Shown here piece after piece: positions 9,058-16,220 of a DNA stretch of 56,366 nucleotides. The position numbers were made by a program, and so were the translations under genes. The stretch covers positions 1 through 56,366 of the forward strand of contig JAFGJV010000059.1 of the NCBI GenBank assembly GCA_016928955.1, written 5' to 3'. Positions within the stretch are counted from its first letter, which is position 1. Each line of letters opens with the position of its first letter. This DNA is from Spirochaetales bacterium. Lineage in GTDB: Bacteria > Spirochaetota > Spirochaetia > Treponematales > UBA12059. The notes under the pieces are model-generated. The model was given only the letters and a program-made list of their open reading frames with translations. It did no database searches and was not told the origin of the DNA.

Positions 9058-10791
9058 TCAGATATCCAAGGCCTTCTGGTCGACCTTGTCCTTGAGATAG
9101 GCCACAAAGGCCTCGGGCTTCATGGGCTCCATCTGGCGCCCGTCGCGCATGCGCACCGACGCTGTGCCCTCGTCGCGCTCCTTGGCGCCCACCACCAGCA
9201 TGTAGGGAACCTTCTGGCCCTGCGCCAGGCGGATCTTGGCGTTCATGCGCTCGTCGGACAGCATGGCATCCACGCGGACGCCTTCCCGCCTCAGGATGTC
9301 TGCCACCGATTTGGCGTAGTCGGCAAAGTCCGGACCCACAGGTATGACGGCTGCCTGCACGGGAGCCAGCCACACCGGGAAGGCGCCGGCGGTGTGCTCA
9401 AGGTACACGCCGAAGAAACGCTCGATCGAACCCAGGAGGGCGCGGTGCACCATGTACGGCCGCTTTTTCTGCCCGTCCGAGTCCACGTAGGTCATGTCAA
9501 AGCGCTCGGGCTCGTTGAAGTCGAACTGTATAGTGGTCAGCTGCCATTCGCGGCCTATGGCGTCCTTTACCTTGAGGTCTATCTTGGGCCCGTAGAAAGC
9601 GCCGCCGCCCTCGTCCAGCTCGTAGGCAAGGCCTTCCTTGTCTATGGCCTTCTTAAGCGACGCCATGGCCTCGGCCCACTTGGCAGGCTCGCCCACGGCT
9701 CCGTCGCCCGCCGGCCTGGTTGCCAGGTACGCCTTGATGTCCTTGAAGCCCAGGGTCTTGTGCATGTGCAGGCTGAAGCGCAGGACCTCCAGGATCTCGT
9801 CTTCGATCTGCTCGGGGGTGCATATGATATGTGCGTCGTCCTGGGTAAAGCCGCGCACGCGCATCAGGCCGTGCAGGGACCCGGCCCGTTCGTAGCGGTA
9901 CACGGTACCGAGCTCGGCCCAGCGCAGGGGCAGGTCGCGGTACGAGTGCACGCCGCTGTTGTATATCATGATGTGGAACGGGCAGTTCATGGGCTTAACG
10001 TAGTAGTCGTCCTCGTCCACCTTCATGGGCGAGTACATGCCTTCCTTGTAGAAGCCCAGGTGCCCGGAGGTTTCCCACAGCCAGCTTTTCCCGATGTGCG
10101 GGGTGAAGAGTATCTCGTAGCCGTTCTTGTAGTGCTCGTCGCGCCACCAGTTCTCAAGCGACACCCGGAAACGGCCGCCCTTGGGGTGCCAGTAGATCAG
10201 GCCCGGGCCTGCTTCCTCGTGGGTGCTGAAGAGGTCCAGCTCCTTGCCCAGCCGACGGTTGTCGCGCTTTTCCGCCTCCTCAAGCATTTTGAGGTGGGCT
10301 TCCAGCTCGGCCTTGGTGGCAAAGGCGTACGCGTATATGCGGGTCAGCATGGGGCGCTTCTCGTCGCCGCGCCAATAGGCGCCGGCCACCGCGCGCAGCT
10401 TGAAGGAGTCCGGCCTGAGCTCTCGGGTAGACGCCACGTGGGGACCGCGACAGAGGTCGCGGAATTCGCCCTGCTCGTACACGCTGATGGTGCCGTCTTC
10501 AAGGCCGTCGATCAGCTCCAGCTTGAAGGGTTCGGCCGCGAACATGGCCTTGGCCTCTGACTTGCCCACTTCCAGGCGCTTGAACTCTGCCCCGGACGCT
10601 ATGATCCTGAGCATCTCTTTCTCGATGGCGGGGAAATCATCTTCCCGTATGGGAGAGGGCAGCTGGAAGTCGTAGTAGAAGCCGTCGTCTATGGCGGGCC
10701 CAATGGCTACCTTGGTGCCCGGATAGAGTTTGACCACGGCTTCGGCCATGACATGGGACAGTGAGTGACGGATGGTCTCGATGGGTTGCAT
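9058..10791 (-). CDS. thrS: Threonyl-tRNA synthetase lacking the TGS domain
   Basis: Charges tRNA-Thr with threonine in the cytoplasm. At 577 aa it is shorter than the roughly 640 aa standard form, because the protein starts directly at the editing domain (MQPIETIRHSLSHVMAE, zinc/editing motif HxxxH at residues 9-13, later CRGPH). The N-terminal TGS domain is absent. The class II catalytic core is complete: motif 2 (RYERAGSLHGLMRVRGF), the TQDDAHIIC segment and motif 3 near GSIERFFGVYLEH, followed by an anticodon-binding domain. It is preceded by a T-box leader, so expression should rise when uncharged tRNA-Thr builds up. Confidence 0.95.
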   Translation of the reverse strand: MQPIETIRHSLSHVMAEAVVKLYPGTKVAIGPAIDDGFYYDFQLPSPIREDDFPAIEKEMLRIIASGAEFKRLEVGKSEAKAMFAAEPFKLELIDGLEDGTISVYEQGEFRDLCRGPHVASTRELRPDSFKLRAVAGAYWRGDEKRPMLTRIYAYAFATKAELEAHLKMLEEAEKRDNRRLGKELDLFSTHEEAGPGLIYWHPKGGRFRVSLENWWRDEHYKNGYEILFTPHIGKSWLWETSGHLGFYKEGMYSPMKVDEDDYYVKPMNCPFHIMIYNSGVHSYRDLPLRWAELGTVYRYERAGSLHGLMRVRGFTQDDAHIICTPEQIEDEILEVLRFSLHMHKTLGFKDIKAYLATRPAGDGAVGEPAKWAEAMASLKKAIDKEGLAYELDEGGGAFYGPKIDLKVKDAIGREWQLTTIQFDFNEPERFDMTYVDSDGQKKRPYMVHRALLGSIERFFGVYLEHTAGAFPVWLAPVQAAVIPVGPDFADYAKSVADILRREGVRVDAMLSDERMNAKIRLAQGQKVPYMLVVGAKERDEGTASVRMRDGRQMEPMKPEAFVAYLKDKVDQKALDI

Positions 10792-10799
10792 AGGTACGC

Positions 10800-11150
10800 T
10801 CCCGACACGGAAAAGGCCCCCGCGGGGCGCGTCCTTCCGCCCCGCCGGACCGTTCCCGGCGTTTTAGCGTAAGGACGAACTCCGTAGGGGCCTGTCATGG
10901 GCCTACCGCCGCCGGACAACGTCCGGTAGCGGTGCGGAATCCGCGGTACCACCTTACTTCGGGCCGGTGCCTTGGCCGCCGGTCCGCGCTCTCGTTCCCT
11001 GTAACGGGAGAACCCGGCATCCATTAATCGCGCGGGGCGCTTTCACGGGTGCGGCTCCGGAGTGGTTTTCCGTGGGTCCCGACGGCGCCCTTCCAGCCTG
11101 GGGGCGTCCTCTCTCTGGACGGGATGATCCTTGTACTCGTCTCCATCAAA
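10800..11150 (-). promoter_or_regulatory. T-box riboswitch (threonine specifier ACC) upstream of thrS
   Basis: Reading the minus strand, Stem I begins with GATGGAGACGAGTAC (11147-11133). It continues with the AGAGAG element (about 11116-11111) and a GGCTGGAAGG apical segment (about 11098-11089). The specifier region AAAACCACTCCGGAGC places ACC (Thr) at 11066-11064. The conserved T-box AAGGTGGTACCGCGG lies at 10955-10941. A terminator hairpin then sits just ahead of the gene. All the classical elements appear in the right order, and the specifier matches the enzyme. Uncharged tRNA-Thr should pair with ACC and with UGGU and favour read-through. Confidence 0.92.
10811..10851 (-). terminator. Intrinsic terminator of the thrS T-box leader
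   Basis: On the minus strand GGTCC (10851-10847) and GCGGGGCG (10845-10838) pair with CGCCCCGC (10829-10822) and GGGCC (10819-10815, one G-U pair). TTTT follows at 10814-10811. A competing helix can form between CGTCCTT (10877-10871) and AAGGACG (10836-10830). This fits a switchable leader terminator. Confidence 0.7.
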
Positions 11151-11162
11151 GCCTGTGGGAAG

Positions 11163-11191
11163 AATATGCCGCAGCTTTTGTCCCGCGTCAA
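11163..11191 (-). promoter_or_regulatory. Sigma-70-type promoter of the thrS leader
   Basis: On the minus strand, TTGACG (11191-11186), a 17-base spacer and CATATT (11168-11163). The predicted transcript start falls about 10 bases before the first T-box Stem I sequence. Confidence 0.7.
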
Positions 11192-11491
11192 GCCTGGCCA
11201 GCGGGGTCGGGCGCCTCCCCGCGCCACGGCCCACAGTCGTCATCATTCGAGAGAAAAATAATCATTGCCCCAGGATGCCCCAGCTTGCTATAGTTATGGC
11301 TTGGGTTCTGTAAAAATGGATGCGGCCGGACGCATATCGCGCACCCCGGCCAAGCCAGGCCGCCCCATGGCGTGTGATATCTCGACACCAGGCCCAGCCC
11401 GCGCCCGCGCGGCGCGGCGGCCTTAATCGCGGCCAGTTCCTCGCAAGGACCCATCGGAGGCTCACATAACCAAGGGCGAAAGGTAGAAGCC
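11192..11491 (+). promoter_or_regulatory. Intergenic region with candidate promoter for the B12/opine operon
   Basis: About 300 non-coding bases between the divergent thrS leader and the next gene. A plausible plus-strand promoter is TTGCCC (11265-11270), an 18-base spacer and TATAGT (11289-11294). This would give an mRNA leader of about 190 bases. No riboswitch motif, including a B12 box, was recognised in it. Confidence 0.35.
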
Positions 11492-13351
11492 ATGAACACA
11501 CGTCTGGCCAGGGGAGACACGATTGGCCTTTTGAGAACCAGCGTGGACGCGCATACCCTGGGCATAGCGGCCATAGAGGAGAGTCTGTCCGCCTGCGGCA
11601 TACGGGCCGAACGGGGTGACGACGAGCTTGCGCACGCCCTGTGCGAGGCCCCCGTGGAGCGTCTGTCCGCCATACTTACCCCCTGGGTGAGGGCAAAGGG
11701 CATAACGGCAATAGGGTTCAGCTACCGCCTGGATCCGGAAGACGGAGTCCTCTATTTCGGGCGGCTGTGGGAGGCCCTTGAGCGCGCCGGTCTCTTCTCG
11801 TGGAAGGGCGGCCCGGTCAAGGGCCTGTATTTCGCAGGGCTTCCGCCGAGCTGTGCCCTGGTCCAGGAACGTTTCCCCCGCGTGGCGGGTCTGTTCCATG
11901 GCGACGAGTCACCCGCGGAGAGCCTGGCCATACTCGGCGTGGAACACGCCAGCATGCCGCTGTCCTTGGCCCAAGGATCCGCCTACGACGAGGACCGCAT
12001 GGCCTTCGGGCGCGAGCTTGTGGCCGCTGGCGGCTGGAAGTCAGTACGTCCGCACGAGCGGTCCTACCCCGGATTTGGCCAGCGTGGAGACGGCCTTGTG
12101 GCCCGCGTGGACTATCATCGAGCCCGAGGCCTGGGGCCGCTCATGCGCGCCCACGTGGGCCCCTACCTGCCCGACCGCAAGGAAGCCGTGGACCTTTTCC
12201 TGGACTGGACGCGGACCCTGGCCACGGCGGGCCTCTTGGACATACTGTCCGTCGGCAGTTCCCAGCTTACCCAGGAAGCCTTTGGGCATGACTGGGCGGA
12301 CAGGCCAAACGGCGGCGGCGTGCCCATAAACTCGGAGGACGAATTCCACGCCGTGTGGAAAGCGGCGCGGCCTATGCTGGTCCGGGCGTACTCCGGCACC
12401 AGTGACGCGGCGGGCATGGCCGGCATCCTTGAGCGAACCATAGACATAGCGTGGCACGCCCTGTCGTTCTGGTGGTTCTCACGCTTGGACGGCCGAGGAC
12501 CGCATCCCGTGGACAGGAACCTCCGCGAGCATTTTGCCGCCCTCCGCGTCATAGCCGCCAGCGGAAAGCCCTTTGAGCCCAACGTTCCCCATCATTTCGC
12601 CTTCCGCGGGGCAGACGACCTGTCCTACGTGGTGTCCGGTTACGCGGCCGCGCGCGCCGCCAAGGCCACGGGCATCAAAACCCTGGTGCTCCAGACCATG
12701 CTGAACACGCCCAAGCACACCTTTGGCGTCCAGGACCTGGCCAAGGCGCGAGCTCTCCTGGCCCTCACGCGCGGCCTTGAGGACGGCGGTTTCCGTGTCA
12801 TTCTCCAGCCCCGCGGCGGCCTGGATTACTTCTCCCCGGACGAGGACAAGGCCAAGGCCCAGCTGGCCGCGGTCACCGCCCTCATGGACGATATAGAGCC
12901 CGGGCGCAACGACAGCCCGGACGTCATCCACGTGGTCAGCTACACGGAAGGCAAGCGCCTTGCGGACCCGGACGCGGTCAACGACAGCGTCCGCCTTACA
13001 CGGCACGCCCTGGCCGAGTGGCGCAAACAGCGCGCGCAGGGGCGGGCCGCGGGATGGCTGGGCGACGCGGCCGAGCGGAGCTCGGCTTTGGAAGCCCAGG
13101 CGCGTTCGTACATACACGCCATGGAGGAAGACATACCCGACCCGTACACGCCGGACGGCATGCACCGCATGCTGAAGGATGGCTGGTTTGCCCTGCCCTG
13201 GCTCGCTGCCGAGCGGGACCAGTACGCGGCCGCCGCGTCGTGGCTCACCCGGCCGGTCGACGGAGGGGTGGCCGTGGTGGACGCGGAAGGCAAGGCCGTG
13301 CCGCTGGACGAACGGATCCGCATCATACGCGAAAGGAGGGCCCGTGGCTAA
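11492..13351 (+). CDS. Putative cobalamin-binding, glutamate-mutase-like fusion protein
   Basis: A 619-aa protein that I read as a cobalamin enzyme but cannot name. Near the N-terminus, VDAHTLGIAAIEESLSACG (from about residue 18) has the DxHxxG signature of B12-binding domains, followed by further Rossmann-like strands (GFSYRL, GLYFAG). The remainder (about 200-560) resembles the barrel of methylaspartate mutase E: RAYSGTSDAAGMAGI recalls its RHGTPDSRLLAEI, and the NTPKHTFGVQDLAKA segment recalls its TPHEAIGIPTKEA. In classical glutamate mutase these are two separate subunits; here they would be fused. Its stop overlaps the opine dehydrogenase start. A methionine-synthase-like enzyme is an alternative. 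Confidence 0.5.
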   Translation: MNTRLARGDTIGLLRTSVDAHTLGIAAIEESLSACGIRAERGDDELAHALCEAPVERLSAILTPWVRAKGITAIGFSYRLDPEDGVLYFGRLWEALERAGLFSWKGGPVKGLYFAGLPPSCALVQERFPRVAGLFHGDESPAESLAILGVEHASMPLSLAQGSAYDEDRMAFGRELVAAGGWKSVRPHERSYPGFGQRGDGLVARVDYHRARGLGPLMRAHVGPYLPDRKEAVDLFLDWTRTLATAGLLDILSVGSSQLTQEAFGHDWADRPNGGGVPINSEDEFHAVWKAARPMLVRAYSGTSDAAGMAGILERTIDIAWHALSFWWFSRLDGRGPHPVDRNLREHFAALRVIAASGKPFEPNVPHHFAFRGADDLSYVVSGYAAARAAKATGIKTLVLQTMLNTPKHTFGVQDLAKARALLALTRGLEDGGFRVILQPRGGLDYFSPDEDKAKAQLAAVTALMDDIEPGRNDSPDVIHVVSYTEGKRLADPDAVNDSVRLTRHALAEWRKQRAQGRAAGWLGDAAERSSALEAQARSYIHAMEEDIPDPYTPDGMHRMLKDGWFALPWLAAERDQYAAAASWLTRPVDGGVAVVDAEGKAVPLDERIRIIRERRARG

Positions 13352-14513
13352 AACGAGGGACGAACGAATCCTGTCGCCGCTCAAAAAGGCGGCGGCCAAG
13401 GGCAAGGAGCTCAGGTGGTGCGTGGTGGGCGCCGGCAACGGCGGCCTGGCCATGGCGGGGCATCTGGGCATCATGGGTTTTCCCGTCAGCATATACAACC
13501 GCACGGACGAGCGCCTGGCCGGCGTCCGGTGGCACGGCGGCGTCCATGTGGACGGCGACGTCAACGGCTTTGGGCCCGTGGGCGTGGCCACCAGCGAGAT
13601 GGGGGAGGCCCTTGAGGGCGCTGATGTGGTCATGGTGGTCACGCCGTCCACAGCCCACGGCTGGCTGGCTGCCCAGATGGCGCCCTACCTGACCGACGGC
13701 CAGCTGGTCGTCCTCAACCCGGGGCGCACCGGCGGCGCCCTGGAATTCCGCAAGGTGCTCCTGGACCAGGGCATACAGGCCAAGCCGGTCATAGCTGAGG
13801 CCCAGACCTTCATATACGCGTCCAGGGCCTACACGCGCCACGACGCCCACATATTCAAGATCAAGAACGAGGTGGCCTTGGCTACCCTGCCCTCGTACTG
13901 GATACCGGACGCCCTCAACGTGCTCCGCATAGCCTTTCCGCAGTTCACGGCGGGCGGCAACGTGCTGGCAACCAGCGTGGAGAACATAGGCGCCGTCTTC
14001 CACCCCGCCCTGACCATACTCAACGCCGGCTGGATAGAGGCCACCGGCGGCGACTTTGAGTACTATATCCAGGGCATCACCCCGTCCGTGGCCAAGGTGC
14101 TCGAACAGGTCGACGCCGAACGCCTGGACGTGGCCCGCGCCCTGGGGCAGAGAAGCGTGTCCGCGCGCGAGTGGCTGTACCTGAGCTACGACTCAACGGG
14201 CAAGAACCTGTATGAGGCCATACGCGACACCGCCGGCTACCACGGCATCAAGGCGCCGCCGAGCGTGGCCCACCGCTACATCTGGGAAGACGTGCCCATG
14301 AGCCTTGTCCCCCTGTCGTCCATCGGGGCGATGCTTGGCGTGGCCACGCCGACCATAGACATGGTCATACGCCTGGGCTCCCTGCTCCACGGCCGCGACT
14401 ATTACGCCGAGGGCCGCACGGTGGAGCGCCTGGGCATAGCCGGCCTCGGAATCAAAGCCATACACCGCATCGTCGCCGATCCAGACGAGCCAGACGGAGG
14501 TACACCCACATGA
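13344..14513 (+). CDS. Opine dehydrogenase (NAD/NADP octopine/nopaline dehydrogenase family)
   Basis: Oxidoreductase of 389 aa that joins an amino acid and a 2-oxo acid, or splits the resulting opine, using NAD(P)H. The start is the GTG at 13344: AGGAGGG lies four bases upstream and the frame then runs VAKTRDER. An upstream ATG at 13179 would overlap the previous gene by 170 bases. A Rossmann motif WCVVGAGNGGLAMAGHL (from about residue 26) is followed by the family's C-terminal helical domain with ENIGAVFHPALTI, which holds the probable catalytic His. It overlaps the cobalamin-type gene by 8 bases and the next gene by 4, so the three form one operon. Substrates are unknown. Confidence 0.85.
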   Translation: MAKTRDERILSPLKKAAAKGKELRWCVVGAGNGGLAMAGHLGIMGFPVSIYNRTDERLAGVRWHGGVHVDGDVNGFGPVGVATSEMGEALEGADVVMVVTPSTAHGWLAAQMAPYLTDGQLVVLNPGRTGGALEFRKVLLDQGIQAKPVIAEAQTFIYASRAYTRHDAHIFKIKNEVALATLPSYWIPDALNVLRIAFPQFTAGGNVLATSVENIGAVFHPALTILNAGWIEATGGDFEYYIQGITPSVAKVLEQVDAERLDVARALGQRSVSAREWLYLSYDSTGKNLYEAIRDTAGYHGIKAPPSVAHRYIWEDVPMSLVPLSSIGAMLGVATPTIDMVIRLGSLLHGRDYYAEGRTVERLGIAGLGIKAIHRIVADPDEPDGGTPT

Positions 14514-15196
14514 ACCAATTCTTGGACGCGGTAGTGCGCGTATGGACGGGGATGCCCCTGATCCTGACCACCTTTATCACCCTGATAGCAGGCTGGCTGG
14601 CCGCCGTACTGTCCCGCTTTTTGGTCACCAAGACCCTCAAGATCCTCCGCGCGGACAAGCTGAGCGAGCGCCTGGGCGTGGACGAATTCCTCCGCAAGGG
14701 CGGCGTCCAGTACTCGGTCATACAGCTCATCGGCGTGCTGACCTTCTGGATATTCATAGGCGCCACCCTCATCATCATATCCACCATGCTGGACATCACG
14801 GTGGTGACGGCCCTGTGGAACCGCGTGCTGTCCACCCTGCCAGGCGTGTTCGCCGGACTGCTTATCACGGCGCTGGGCATCATCCTGGTGACCTTCTTTG
14901 CCAACTTCACCCTGACCATAGCCAGGAACGCGGGCTGGCCGCAGGCGGACCTTTGGGGCAAGGCAATCAAGTACTCGGGCATCTTCGTGGTCGCCCTCAT
15001 AGCCCTGGAGCAAATAGGCTTCCGCGGCAACGTGCTGTCCTACCTGCTCCTCATAGCCTTTGCCGCGCTGGCCCTTGGGCTGGCCCTGGCCTTTGGCCTG
15101 GGCTGCAAGGACCTGGCCCGGGGCTGGATGGAACGCGTCATCCGCAACCTGCGCGAGCGCGGGCGGAGCGCCCATCCCACGGACCTGGAAGGTTAG
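14510..15196 (+). CDS. Mechanosensitive-channel-like TM-helix protein
   Basis: A small membrane protein of 228 aa with an N-terminal helix (LILTTFITLIAGWLAAVLSR) and further helices. It contains two repeat-like segments (LPGVFAGLLITALGIILVTF and the helix pair ending ALGLALAFGLG) seen in the conserved TM-helix family related to MscS/CmpX. It lacks the MscS beta domain, so channel function is uncertain. The start overlaps the opine dehydrogenase stop (ATGA), tying it to that operon, perhaps as an exporter or membrane sensor; that role is speculation. Confidence 0.65.
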   Translation: MNQFLDAVVRVWTGMPLILTTFITLIAGWLAAVLSRFLVTKTLKILRADKLSERLGVDEFLRKGGVQYSVIQLIGVLTFWIFIGATLIIISTMLDITVVTALWNRVLSTLPGVFAGLLITALGIILVTFFANFTLTIARNAGWPQADLWGKAIKYSGIFVVALIALEQIGFRGNVLSYLLLIAFAALALGLALAFGLGCKDLARGWMERVIRNLRERGRSAHPTDLEG

Positions 15197-15284
15197 CGCC
15201 AGCCTTATTGGTCGCCTGGAGACATTGAGGCGCGTACGGGCGCTGCCGTCTCTGCCGGCGCCCGAGCCGCCAGGCGCCCGTCCT

Positions 15285-15313
15285 TGCCCGCCCGGTGCCC
15301 GTACACTAGACTT
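15285..15313 (+). promoter_or_regulatory. Candidate promoter for the PhnD-like/histidine kinase operon
   Basis: TTGCCC (about 15285-15290), a 17-base spacer and TAGACT (about 15308-15313). It is followed 29 bases later by the ATG, which has a strong GAGGGGGG ribosome site. Confidence 0.4.
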
Positions 15314-15341
15314 TCCTCTATAGGGACAATGAGGGGGGTCT

Positions 15342-16220
15342 ATGTCCGGGCGTCGGCATGGCATTGTTTCTCTCTTGGTTGCGTCCGCCATGGCCGTCGT
15401 GTGCGTGTCGTGCCAAAAACCGGCCGCCCAGCCAGCTTCCCTGCCCGTACAGGCCGCCGAACCCCTGAGCTTTGGCGTGGCCCCCATATATGACGTCAAA
15501 AGCACCCTTGCCCTGTTCCAGCCCTGTGCCGACATACTGACCGAGGCCCTGGGCAGGCCGGTTCGCGTGGTAACGGCCGAGGACATCAACTCGTTCATAC
15601 AGCGGGCCGCGTCGGGGGACTACGACTTTGTGTGGATTACCATCTACGGGTATATGGAGCTTCAAGAGCAGGCGGGCTGGGAGATACTGGCCTCTGGCAG
15701 GCCGGAATTCAGAGGCATCGCCGTGGTACGCACGGATTCAGCTATCCAGACGCCGGCCGACCTCAAAGGCGCTCGCGTGGCTGCGGTCAGCCCGCGCTCC
15801 TTTGGCGGGTACCTGTTCCTCAGGCCCCTGGTCAAGGAGGCGGGCCTGTCCATGGACACTGACATGAGCGTTAGCTTCCACGACAGCGTCCAGAGCCTTC
15901 CGTTCCTGGTGGTCAACGGTAAGGCAGACGTGGCCCTGTTCGGCGAGGATTCCTACGCCCGCTCGCCCGTATACAACAGCACCAAGGACCAGCTCAGGGT
16001 CATAGCTGTAAGCCCGCCCATACCTCAGTTCCCCTTCGCCGCGGCTCCCGACTTGCCGCCCGACATCAAGGATGGGCTCCGGGAAACTCTCGGGTCCATT
16101 TCCGGCCGCGACGAGCGCGAACGTACCTTCCTCAAGGGACTGGTGCTCGAGCGTATGGCGCCGGCCAAGGATGAGGATTACGCCGGGTTCCTGGCTTTCT
16201 ATAAGGCAGCGCTTGAATGA
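15342..16220 (+). CDS. PhnD-like phosphate/phosphonate-family periplasmic binding lipoprotein
   Basis: A 292-aa protein with a signal peptide ending in VCVSC; Cys24 is the probable lipidation site. The mature part follows the PhnD fold: FGVAPIYDVKSTLALFQPCADIL near the start, DYDFVWI in the middle, and a PADLKGARVAAVSPRSFGGYLF strand-turn typical of this family. No transporter subunits lie nearby. Instead its stop overlaps the start of a hybrid histidine kinase, so it is probably a ligand sensor for the kinase. The ligand is unknown. Confidence 0.82.
   Translation: MSGRRHGIVSLLVASAMAVVCVSCQKPAAQPASLPVQAAEPLSFGVAPIYDVKSTLALFQPCADILTEALGRPVRVVTAEDINSFIQRAASGDYDFVWITIYGYMELQEQAGWEILASGRPEFRGIAVVRTDSAIQTPADLKGARVAAVSPRSFGGYLFLRPLVKEAGLSMDTDMSVSFHDSVQSLPFLVVNGKADVALFGEDSYARSPVYNSTKDQLRVIAVSPPIPQFPFAAAPDLPPDIKDGLRETLGSISGRDERERTFLKGLVLERMAPAKDEDYAGFLAFYKAALE

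Noticed and set aside
11192-11491. Cobalamin riboswitch before the B12-type gene
   Set aside because: No B12-box-like sequence or characteristic helices were recognised in the leader.
13179-13343. Upstream extension of the opine dehydrogenase frame
   Set aside because: The extra 55 residues are Arg/Pro/Trp-rich shadow sequence of the preceding gene. The GTG at 13344 has AGGAGGG and starts a family-like N-terminus.
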